NCBI GenBank assembly: GCA_038025085.1
Contig: CM076140.1
Location: 29,995,001 to 30,059,000 of the forward strand
Direction of reading: 5' to 3'
Length of the DNA stretch: 64,000 nucleotides
From: Tetragonia tetragonoides
Taxonomy: Eukaryota > Streptophyta > Magnoliopsida > Caryophyllales > Aizoaceae
In this document: piece after piece, positions 50,801-60,334 of the stretch
Layout of the letters: each line of letters starts with the position of its first letter
How positions within the stretch are numbered: position 1 is the stretch's first letter
Program-made: the position numbers and the translations under genes
Notes under the pieces: model-generated
Databases searched by the model: none
Told to the model about the DNA's origin: nothing
Seen by the model: the letters and a program-made list of their open reading frames with translations, nothing else

Positions 50801-51250
50801 ACCAGGGAGGCCAAAAAAGAAAAGTGATGCAGGGCAAGGAAATCCAACCATGAGGAGGGTTAGACCAAGGAGATCTGTAAGTATTTGACCTTCTCTTTGT
50901 GATTTATGCACCTTTTTCACCTTCTTTATCATTTCTAAGTATTTCATGGAGGGTTCATATGCTGGGAATGATAATTGAACCACAAGTGTTGCTCAAACAC
51001 AAGTGCAAGATGCATTTATGGATTCACAATCCATCATCATACTCAGCTAATGGTCAGACCGGTTATGCAACATATGGTCAGAGCAGTTAGGCAGAGACCT
51101 CAATTGATGCAAGGCAGTTCCAGCAACCCCCTACAACTTAAAGTTCTCAACCTTCTGCCAATGCAACAACCAAAAGTCTTGTTTGTAGGCCTTAAGCCAT
51201 GATGGTGTAGGTAGCTAGTTTGAATGGTTGGTGTATGGAGTAGGTAGTTT
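50801..51250 (+). pseudogene. MULE transposase C-terminal tail
   Basis: In frame with the block ending at 37731 it reads PGRPKKKSDAGQGNPTMRRV, an AT-hook-like basic motif common near the end of plant MULE transposases. A donor-like GTAAGT at 50877 suggests an intron. A Gln/Ser/Asn-rich stretch follows at about 50965-51180 (DSQSI, ANGQTGYATYGQSS, FQQPP). Stops are present. Confidence 0.7.
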
Positions 51251-51776
51251 TACTGTAAGGAGGATGTTCTAGGTACTTTGACACTAAGGATAAGTAGAAT
51301 CTTGGATGCATTTTGGTCAATGTCTAATTACATTCGATGTCGGTGTTTCTAAACTTCCTAAGTACTTGCAATTGGCATATTTTGTAGCAACTGTATTGCC
51401 TTTTTGAATCCAATTTATGGAGCAATTGTGTTGCCTTTTTGGTGTCAATTTTTGTTGCCTTGTGATATTATTAGTAATGTTAGTAATGTGTTGCTTCTAA
51501 TGACCGCCAAATACAAACGTAAAACAGACCATTAAACATTTTGCAAATTGCCAATATGAATAATATTATAAGACTTTAATTAATTAACCTCATAGAGTTA
51601 CAATATGCTCCTAAAACACATGATTATACTAATTTAGATGCTGCAAAATTGGTCATGAGTTCATACTACCAATCATGAACATAACACTACAATAACTACC
51701 ACATCACAATTTCAAACCCATCAAAATAACTAACAATCCTAATTACATCACAAACCCATCACAACCAACTACCACA
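51251..51776 (+). other. MULE 3' non-coding region
   Basis: AT-rich, no ORF. It lies between the converging ends of the transposase gene (plus) and the zf-GRF gene (minus), so it probably holds both polyadenylation regions. Confidence 0.5.
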
Positions 51777-52110
51777 TCATATTTTCAATACCTTCATCTC
51801 TTTCTCCACATTTTTGGCCTTTTTGTTGTCTTTTTGAGCTTTCAATTTGACTTTACTAGCCTCCAATGCCGCAATTTGATGTCTCAATGACGTCATCTCA
51901 TCTTGCAATGCCTTCTTCTTGTCAAGAAGAGCGTTCATCACATCCCTTTGACATTATATCAACCCTAGTTTTCGTGACAGAGTCATACACAAAACATGCA
52001 CAAAACCTCCTTTTAGGGTTAGATCTTGGGTAAGACTTCAAAAGTGCACATGGAAGTTGGCATTCACATTCAGGACTTGAGCTCGATATTCTCCTACAAA
52101 CTATTGGGAC
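51777..52110 (-). pseudogene. zf-GRF zinc-finger protein gene inside the MULE, antisense
   Basis: The minus strand from about 52110 reads SSPECECQLPCALLKSYPRS then NPKRRFCACF. This is the GRF zinc-finger pattern (paired Cys, then an N-P-x-R-R-F block and further Cys). After a frameshift near 51945 it continues QRDVMNALLDKKKALQDEM and a coiled coil (LRHQIAALEASKVKLKAQK) to a stop at 51777-51779. GRF finger plus coiled coil is a common small plant protein architecture; GRF fingers bind single-stranded nucleic acid in better-studied proteins. The upstream start is not certain. It runs opposite to the transposase, within the right TIR boundary, so it is either a second MULE gene or captured host DNA. 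Confidence 0.65.
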
Positions 52111-52434
52111 AATTTACAAAATTAGTGTTCAAACCAATTAGGGTTCCAATTTATAACAAAATTCAAATAATTGGGGGTCGATTTTTTAGGGTTTAATTTT
52201 TAAATTCAAAAATTCAAACAACCAGTTACACAGCAATTGAATTAAACCTTAATTTCCGTTTGGGATAACGAAAATAACAAAAAACATTATCAAGTGGAGG
52301 GAGAGACGAATGAATAAAGTTGGGAAAACAATTTAACATACATTCAATTTATAGAGGAGAGACGAGATATTACTAGAAGAAAAACAAATCTCAAAATTGT
52401 CGAAAAGTACTTCAATGGCAGAGCTTCAATGTCC

Positions 52435-52437
<3 letters not shown>

Positions 52438-52469
<32 letters not shown>
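52438..52469. repeat. (GA)n microsatellite
   Basis: About 15 GA units next to the inner edge of the right MULE TIR. Confidence 0.85.
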
Positions 52470-52474
<5 letters not shown>

Positions 52475-52590
52475 TATTATTTTCAATTATGGGAAGTTAA
52501 TATACTTGGGGAAATGCAAGGTAAAAAGGTAAATAAACTCAGGTAAGGGCACATCGGGTAGAAAACATTACAATTTGGCCGGAAAAATTT

Positions 52591-52895
52591 CTCAATTCAT
52601 TCTATATTTCCCTTGTTAGAGGACAAATTCTTACATTTAAATTATGTATTAGATATAGGAATACCTTACCCTATCCATCTAGAGATCTTGGTTCAAACTC
52701 TTCGCTACTGGGTAAAGGATGCCTCTTCTTTGCATTTATTAAGATTCTTTCTTTATGAGTATCGTAATTGGAATAGTCTTATTACTTCAAAAGAATCCAT
52801 TTCAATTTTTTTCAAAAAGAAATCAAAGATTATTCTTGTTCTTATATAATTTCCATGTACGTGAATACGAATCTATTTTCATTTTTCTACAAATA
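52591..52895 (+). pseudogene. matK: matK fragment (plastid maturase K)
   Basis: The frame reads [13 protein letters not shown], then [38 protein letters not shown] and [13 protein letters not shown]. This is a recognisable internal part of the N-terminal half of matK, which in the plastid helps splice group II introns. A one-base shift near 52830 moves into [15 protein letters not shown]. The start and the whole C-terminal domain are absent, so this nuclear copy cannot function. Confidence 0.92.
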
Positions 52896-52927
52896 TGTAA
52901 ATAAATTGCAAATATGGTTCAAGTAGT

Positions 52928-53345
52928 AAATGTCCAAGTTTATTTTGGGTCCCAATTCCAATATGAGCCCCATGCCTCATTGGCCCATACTATTCCTGAA
53001 AGAATACATATGGTTAAAAAGATAAATCCTACACTAATAACACGATAACTCCAATGATCTTGTTAATCAACTGGGCCCTGTAATAATTTCTAACAGAAAA
53101 AGGAGAAGCACTTTGTAAAAAATTGCCCTTTTCATTTATGTATTGAACCTCGCCGACGAAAAATGACTCAGTTAATAAATGTTTTCGTTTATAGAAAATC
53201 CTTGTTATATCTTTTTGAAATGTAATGATTAAAAGTGCTACTGAAAATAATGATCCACATAAAAGAGCTGGATAACTCAGTACCATCATACTTACATGCA
53301 TAATTAACCACTGGGATTGGAGAGCGGATACTAATATTGCGGATT
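52928..53345 (-). pseudogene. ccsA: ccsA fragment (plastid cytochrome c biogenesis protein)
   Basis: The minus strand reads [20 protein letters not shown], then [24 protein letters not shown] [10 protein letters not shown], and [15 protein letters not shown]. The last contains the conserved Trp-rich haem-handling motif of CcsA. ccsA encodes the thylakoid membrane protein for haem attachment to c-type cytochromes. A small deletion or frame change lies near 53060, and both ends are missing. Confidence 0.92.
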
Positions 53346-53445
53346 GATGACTCCTCGATATTCAATCAAATCCTCTTTTTTAACGATTGACTGCATCTCT
53401 ATAGTCCTATATTAAGTAATTCTCGAACTCTTTCTTCGGTATCGC

Positions 53446-56400
53446 TGTAACACCCCGAATTTCCGTCTAATTTAAAACCATTTAAAATCACGAGTTGCAG
53501 CGGAAAAACCCTAGAAATTCGAAGCGTTACCGCCATATTTAATGTTCAAATTAAATACAAGGCTAGAAAGAAACAAAATGGTTATATCCCAACAAGCATA
53601 CTAGATAATTAAAATAATAACTATCTTTCCAAACTAAACTTAAACAAATAATCCAAAGGAAGTAAAGAAATATTAAACTATTAATTCTCATGCAAGAGAA
53701 TTAATCTCATTACAATACAAGTCTTAATAATACACAATCCAAAGTCTAAACATTAAAGATAAATTATTTTTAGAAGATAGACAATCTTCTTAAGTCACCT
53801 TCCTCTAACTCCAAACACGAGCTAACAAAAATCCTATCAATCTACTCCCCCATATAGACGAATTCCATATAGGTTCATCATAGGCCCACCATTGAAGATA
53901 AATAGACAACAAACACAAGTAAAAAGAAAAACAACCAATCAGCTACGTTGAGTAATTCATAACCACATAGTCCATTTAATTCTCCAAGTTAAGCCATCAT
54001 GCTTAATAAAATAAATAATCATGCTTTAAGAAATAAAAGACAACATGCTTTAATTTAAAGACACGCGTCAAACACCAAATACTAAATTCAATATTTATTA
54101 TTATCCATTAGCCAAGTTCATTAGAGAGAAGAGAATTGCATGAATTGTCAAACCAACCGCAGTCGATTCAATAGGATCTTAGTCCCGTGCACATTGGCAA
54201 AAAGAGGGATCAACCATCTCGGAGTATAGATGAACCCCAGAAGTACTTCCTATGTTCCTAAGTATGCATATCCTCCTTCAACCCTTAGGTCTACAGGTTG
54301 AATAATTGTTCCGAAGAACCACTCGCCCAATTACTCAGTATGGATACAAGATTTCAATACGTTGGGGCAATACCCACAGTCCTAGTCCCCCTCAACATAA
54401 CAAGTGACAAATTCCCATTCGCATCCTTCGGTGGATCCATTACCAAATATTAACTCTCGATTCATTTTCATAAAGTGATCACATAACAATTAATATACAT
54501 ATCATGGCAATTCTCAAGTAACTACTCAACAGTTACAAAAATGAACAATTAAAGTCCACAATTCCGATGGTAATAATTTCACATGAGTGGGTACTAAATA
54601 CTAATACCCTATTAACAACCACCTAACAATATACCTTTTTCAGACTTCCAATATTGTTTACCAAATCAATAGTCAAAATATCATTAACTTATTTGAACCA
54701 ACATGCTTACAAACATGATCCAAATAGCGATAGGCTATATCCAAATTGAACAAATATTAATCATATTTTTAGTCCAATATCACAAATAGTTACTCCACGT
54801 TACAAATATTAACATGTATTATCATATAACATGAATCTCAACAAGTAGGCATTGCTACACATAGTGAATTTCAAACATTGATCAACATGCATTCACTATC
54901 TCATAATTCTATGCGAATTATTATAAGAAAATAAATAACAATTATTCCTTGTCACAAGTCCAAATATGAATTATAATTCTCAATCCAATACTAGACAATG
55001 ATTAAACAAATTCCACTACACATGAAATTACTAATAATGAATTACTTTAGCAAAAAGGCAAGTCACGACAAATTAACGTAAGCTCCTTATGTTCACATGC
55101 GGTCAACGGGCCCTAACAAATCCACAATAAACCAATAGTCAATACTTTGACCTCTAAACCTCTTAATTAAACTTTAAAGATGGTTTAGCACCCTAAACAT
55201 AAATAATAAAGTTGCTGGAATTTTAATTACTCATGCATGCTCAAAGACTTTTCAAATCAAACTTTAAAAAGCCAATTAGGAAAACTTTCCATAAATCCTA
55301 ATTGAAGTTAACAAGTAAAGAAAAAGTTAAACACCCAAAACCAATCGCCACGCACCACCACCAGCGGGCCCCACCACCAGCAGACCCGCTGGTGGCCAGC
55401 CGGCTGGCGCTTGGCGGCGCACGGCCGCCAGCGGCTGCACTGCAGCACCGCACGACTGGGTCGTGCATCGCGCAGGCCTCGGTCGTGCGGCCCTTGAACC
55501 TTTTTCTTTTTTGTTAATCAATTTAACAAATCCAAATCTAAATTAAATCTGAAAATCAATTTACAGATTTAACTATTTCACAACATCCAACATTTGAATT
55601 CAACCTTTAATTCAAATTCACAAAAAACATCAAATCCAACCCTAAGCATGATTCTAATATGCAAAATACTAGAATCTAGCTACCCTAGGTCAAGAATATA
55701 AATTAGGGTTTGCTCATAAACATACTAGGGTTCATAAAAACGATGAATTTGAATCAAGAACACACTTTTAGTAATAAAAAAGCAATAAAAATACTTACTT
55801 GGAATTAAAAAGGATCAACTTTGGACAAGATGATAAATTGTGAAAGAGTAGAAAATCCACAATAAACCAATAGTCAATACTTTGACCTCTAAACCTCTTA
55901 ATTAAACTTTAAAGATGGTTTAGCACCCTAAACTTAAATAATAAAGTTGTTGGAATTTTAATTACTCATGCATGCTCAAAGACTTTTCAAATCAAACTTT
56001 AAAAAGCCAATTAGGAAAACTTTCCATAAATCCTAATTGAAGTTAACAAGTAAAGAAAAAGTTAAACACCCAAAACCAATCACCACGCACCACCACCAGC
56101 GGGCCCCACCACTAGCAGACCAGCTGGTGGCCCGAACGGCCGCCAGCGGCTGCACTGCAGCGCCGCACGACTGGGTCGTGCATCGCGCAGGCCTCGGTCG
56201 TGCGGCCCTTAAACCTTTTTCTTTTTTGTTAATCAATTTAACAAATCCAAATCTAAATTAAATCTGATAATCAATTTACAGATTTAACTATTTCACAACA
56301 TCCAACATTTGAATTCAACCTTTAATTCAAATTCACAAAAAACATCAAATCCAACCCTAAGCATGATTCTAATATGCAAAATACTAGAATCTAGCTACCC

Positions 56401-57068
56401 TAGGTCAAGAATATAAATTAGGGTTTGCTCATAAACATACTAGGGTTCATAAAAACGATGAATTTGAATCAAGAACACACTTTTAGTAATAAAAAAGCAA
56501 TAAAAACACTTACTTGGAATTAAAAATGATCAACTTTGGACAAGATGATGAATTGTGAAAGAGTAGAAAATCTCTTTCTTCTTCCCCTTATATTTTCGGC
56601 TGTGCGTGTAGAGAGAGTGTGAGTGACTTTTTTTTGGTTTAGGTTAAGTTGATGAGTGAGAGGAAGTTGAGTACAATTAGGAAACCAAATCTCCTAATTT
56701 AACTCCTTCCTTATCTCCCTCTAACTTCCTAAATAAACAACCAGTTAACTCTCCAAAATCTACACTTTTTAGGAAACAAAATTTGCAAAAATAAAAACTG
56801 ATTTGGTGCCTTATTTTCGGCCACATAGCCGAAAATATTGGCCCAAGAACTTCGCCCATAATTTCGGCCAATCCGAATTTATAAGCCCACAAAACCCTTT
56901 TATTTATTTTGGCCCAATTATAATTAATTAGGTCCAAAACCAAAACCCAGTAATTAATTAGGCACAATAAACACTCTCGAGCCCAATTAATTTTTTTAAA
57001 ATCGAAATTTGCATTTTTCTTTTTAAGTAATTATTATTCTAAAATGAATAATAATACGGGGTATTACA
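53446..57068 (-). mobile_element. Solo LTR, Tekay-like, 3.6 kb
   Basis: TGTAACACCCC at the left and GGGGTATTACA at the right are bounded by a perfect 5-bp duplication atcgc (53441-53445, 57069-57073). The ends match the chromovirus LTRs elsewhere in the window, read in reverse. No primer-binding site, polypurine tract or coding domain is inside. On the minus strand a TATA-like AAATATAAGGGG lies at 56585-56596. A 735-bp internal direct duplication accounts for part of its length. The AT-rich remainder has no ORFs worth noting. Confidence 0.88.
55121..56571. repeat. 735-bp tandem duplication inside the solo LTR
   Basis: Unit 1 (55121-55855) and unit 2 (55856-56571) both start TCCACAATAAACCAATAGTC and both contain the GC-rich CACCACCAGCGGGCCCCACCAC block and GGCTGCACTGCAGC. 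They differ by a small deletion in unit 2 (near 56130) and a few substitutions. The junction shows AAATC microhomology. Confidence 0.93.
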
Positions 57069-57530
57069 ATCGCGGATCATCGAAATAAGCAAAAATATAT
57101 TTCTACGGAAAATGCCATTCATGGGTACTTCAATCGAGATAGGGGAAAAGGACATTAATTCTTTTTCTTGTTCTTGATACGATTGAAATGGAATGACGAA
57201 TCTATTTGGCCGCCTCTTTGCCAATAAAGAAGAGTTTTTGGCAGGATATATGAAATTACAATGCCTCATTCGATTAAGTTTTGAATAATCCGAAATCCTA
57301 TCCTCTTAGGCAGATGGTTCTAATGAGTGGTTTAAATTATATTAGGTGATTCTGTATAAAAAAAAAAATTATTAGATGTTTTTTCGCAAAGCCAACATTT
57401 TATTAGGTGTTTCTACGCAAAACAATAATCCTAGTAAAAACAATACTCAACTGAAGTAATACGAAATACTCCTAAGACCATCTTCTCAGAAGAGGTGTAT
57501 CATTAGGCTTTGTTTTATGCTCCTAAATAT

Positions 57531-58320
57531 CACCTTCATTCTTATCCGTCTCATGATCATGACATGAGACCGCTTCATTTGAATTTTTGTGAATAGAACG
57601 AAAGATTAGATCCGACAACTTTTTTCTATAAACGGTAAACAAACTATGACTAACACATTAAGGGTAGTTCAAACCATTTGAAGATAATCTATTGGAACTA
57701 ATTTCTCGAACCCTAATTGTTGATATCCCGAGGTCGCATATTAGAAAATATTCCTTAGCTATGTCCGAAAATGTTCTTTAGCTTTGTACGAGAAGGTCAT
57801 GGGTATCCCCTCTTCGTCAATAAAGGTTACACAATATTTAACGTCAAGGATAGAAGATTTTATCCCCTTTTTTTCCAAATTTTTTCTTGATTTATTAAAA
57901 TAAAGTAATAAACTCTCCAATTTGGTTAATTTCCAATTTTCTCAAAGTTTACCTTTTTTATAAAATTATTTATCATTTTTATTAAATAGAATTACCTCGT
58001 TTGATGTTGTGAAACTTCAATTCAAGTAATATTTAATAAAAGTGCTTCATATAATTTATTACAAGTTAGTTGTGGGGTAATAATTACAAAGTAATATGAA
58101 ACATTGATACTTTAGGGTGAAAAGAAAGACGAAAAGATGATACTTTGAAAAAAATGATTTATGGAGAACATTTCTAAACTTGGTTACGTCTCAAATGTCA
58201 AGCCCTATCCTCCATAATCAAATCATAAACTTTACAATCAATAACAGAATTCAAAGATAAGTTAAGTCAACTAGTTTTGCTATTTGTTTGTTGGAGCACA
58301 AGTTGTCTAGCCAGAACACA
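57531..58320. other. Intergenic DNA right of the MULE
   Basis: AT-rich. No ORF, repeat or RNA gene could be supported. Confidence 0.5.
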
Positions 58321-58324
58321 ATAA

Positions 58325-58465
58325 GGCCTTGGTTTAGTGGTTTAACACTGAGACCTTGGATATATTATATCCCAAGTTCGAAACCTCCCCCCCCCCCTCC
58401 GATTTGTATATAAATTTATTGTAATGACTTTTGTGCCTCTCTTGAACTAAAAAAAATAAAAATAA
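58325..58465 (+). mobile_element. tRNA-derived SINE
   Basis: GGTTTAGTGGTTTAACA (A-box-like, 58333-58349) and AAGTTCGAAACCTC (B box, 58374-58387) form an internal Pol III promoter. They are followed by a C-rich run, a short 3' body and an A-rich tail (58448-58465). No target duplication was resolved. Confidence 0.65.
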
Positions 58466-58499
58466 AAATTCTCTCCATTGTAACTTTCCACTTAATACC

Positions 58500-58870
58500 C
58501 TTGCTAAGTGGTATCATATTCTAACAAATTTTTTTTTTCCATACCTAGGAGTTAGAACTCCTAATTTGCACTCCATCAAACTAATATTATTCAGGTATTT
58601 AGCAATATCCAATTTGATCCAAATATTATGAAATTCTGGGAAGATTTTCCATGCAAGTTTACATATAAAAGCAAAGATGATGGCTTCCAATTTGCGTAAA
58701 TTAAGTCTCTTAATCACCTTAGGTCAACAGATATTGCCCCACCCAACGAGCGGAAAATTCATATTGTTATCCACACTTTTGTAGAAGAAGTTTCCGTTAA
58801 TTTTGTCTAACTCATGACAGGTGGATTTTCTTAAGGCGAAGGCATTAAATTGTGTGGGAAAGTGTGAACT
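58500..58870 (-). pseudogene. LINE reverse transcriptase remnant
   Basis: The minus strand reads DKINGNFFYKSVDN, then LNLRKLEAIIFAFICKLAWK and IWIKLDIAKYL. This is the conserved region just after the L1-type reverse transcriptase core (consensus LGLRK..N.AF..KLAWK). It is degenerate, with stops between blocks, and unrelated by position to the LINE at 37732. Confidence 0.65.
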
Positions 58871-59565
58871 CCACATTGGCTTAAATAAGAACTGTCCATC
58901 CCATCTTCGAATATGAAATAGCCACCCAAAAAGTAATTTTAGAGATTACCTTGTGCAACAGGCACCTGCACCATCCACTTCTTCTTCTTCTTTTTTGATC
59001 TTCTTCTCTCTTTTTTTTCTTTTGTTTTTTTGGATTAGGGAAGAAATCCAAAAAAGCCCATAGGTCCATCCTATGACATGCCTTATCAAATGATTAGTAA
59101 AGGAAGGGTCAAAAGAATTTGACCACGACATACGAGCGGAAAATTTTGATCAATATTGATCATAAAATCAACAATTGAATTGGTTTTTTAGAAGCGGTGG
59201 AAAATTTCAATCTTATCAAAAAAGTAAAGATCATTTTTGGTATCAGTCACAAATATTCTCAATCTCCCAGTTAATATGTCATTTTCTCCGAATAGCTTTG
59301 ATAACCGCTAGGTTATCACCTCTATCATTGTATTTTTCATCTCATTCATCCCAACCATCCTTACTCCTTCATGTAGCCTAATTGTTTCCGCAAGAAGAAT
59401 CGAACTAGAACCACAAGAATGCACATGTAATTTAATAGTCTCACCATTTTAACCTGGCGTGGTGGTTTCCACATAACGTTCGATTTAAGTTCTATTCTAG
59501 TTTTCTTTTTAAAACACCGACTTCTTACATTAGAGAAAAAACGTTGCCTAGTAACTTAGTAAGAG
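58871..59565. other. Intergenic DNA
   Basis: Poly-T/TTC tracts (58980-59035) and AT-rich sequence. A 68-codon ORF at 59175-59381 has no recognisable domain. Confidence 0.45.
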
Positions 59566-59569
59566 ACCA

Positions 59570-59840
59570 ATAAGGGTGGTGGTCAAGTGGTTCCTAACTT
59601 ACTCCCAAGTGGTTTGGTAAGGGAAGGTCATGGGTTCAAATCCCCATTCCCTCCATGTCTTGTGTTTGCTGGCTTCTAAGAACTATACTAGCCTCTTATT
59701 GGTGCTACATTGATGGGGTCAATGCTTTCGCTGGTTATTCAGGTAGTCTGATATATTCGCTATTGAATACGAGAGTCCGAACATGACATAGCGGGGGGTG
59801 CTTCAATCGCCATTCACTTGCACTCTCTTTTTGTTTAGCA
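59570..59840 (+). mobile_element. tRNA-related SINE
   Basis: GGTGGTCAAGTGGTTCC (A-box-like, 59577-59593) and GGGTTCAAATCCCC (B box, 59632-59645) are followed by a non-tRNA body. The 3' end is not sharply defined; an A run begins at 59840. Confidence 0.6.
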
Positions 59841-59924
59841 AAAAAAATATAGTAAAAGAACGCAATTCTTCCAAACTACTTTTAATTCTCGCAAAATTTA
59901 TTATTTGGATTCAAATTGGATTGA

Positions 59925-59965
59925 ATTGGATTGGATTGGATTGGATTGGATTGGATTTGATTGGT
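59925..59965 (+). repeat. (GGATT)n microsatellite
   Basis: About eight GGATT units with one variant, upstream of the p24 gene. Confidence 0.9.
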
Positions 59966-60334
59966 AATAAGACTCATCAAATTCGACTTCATTACGGCCA
60001 TAAAAGCACCATCCACTAGTCATTTAAAACCTCTTTGCATCCCAAAAAAAAAAATCATATCAGAACTCCTGTATTCCCGTCAATACCAATACGTGTTTAA
60101 GCCAATCCTTAACCGCCACGTCAACTAACAACATTAATTAGTCACCTTTTTCCCAGTACCAACAAAGCGACGCCGTAACATGGTAATTGAAACGAACATG
60201 TATTAGCTAGCTCTTCAACGCGACACGGTCAAGTCACGCAACTCATTAATTTACCAATTACCACTCTCTTCCTCCTTGCCGGAAAAACCCCCAATTGCCA
60301 TCGGAAATTTTTTATTTTTGTTTATCTATCCTCG

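Larger units (their letters stand above)
52591..57300. mobile_element. Nuclear plastid DNA insert (chimeric NUPT)
   Basis: About 1.1 kb of plastid sequence from three loci that are far apart in normal plastomes: matK (plus), ccsA (minus) and rpoC2 (minus). It is inserted in the MULE TIR and later split by a solo LTR. Junctions are abrupt, with at most a few shared bases (GACTCCTC at ccsA/rpoC2), as expected for end-joining of organelle fragments. Confidence 0.88.
53346..57300 (-). pseudogene. rpoC2: rpoC2 fragment (plastid RNA polymerase beta'' subunit), split by a solo LTR
   Basis: The minus strand 57295-57069 reads [20 protein letters not shown], then [18 protein letters not shown]. After skipping 53446-57068 it continues with RYRRKSSRI and [14 protein letters not shown] (53445-53346). 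This is internal rpoC2. The LTR insertion with its atcgc duplication explains the break. About 330 bp of a gene of about 4 kb remain. Confidence 0.85.
52480..57530 (-). repeat. Right terminal inverted repeat of the MULE, split by plastid DNA
   Basis: Parts 52480-52590 and about 57300-57530 together reproduce the left TIR in inverted orientation. The break falls after GGCCGGAAAAAT, at the point matching about 2222 on the left. Everything between is a later insertion. Confidence 0.8.

Noticed and set aside
52591..53345. Functional maturase or cytochrome biogenesis genes
   Set aside because: Only internal fragments with frameshifts and no starts; nuclear copies of plastid genes.
55302..56261. 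Paired 64-74 codon ORFs on both strands
   Set aside because: They arise from the GC-rich block of the duplicated solo LTR unit; frames are not conserved beyond the duplication.
58330..58390. Candidate tRNA genes here and at 59577-59645 and 62848-62905
   Set aside because: A and B boxes are present but no acceptor stem or complete cloverleaf is seen, and an unrelated body with A-rich sequence follows: SINEs.
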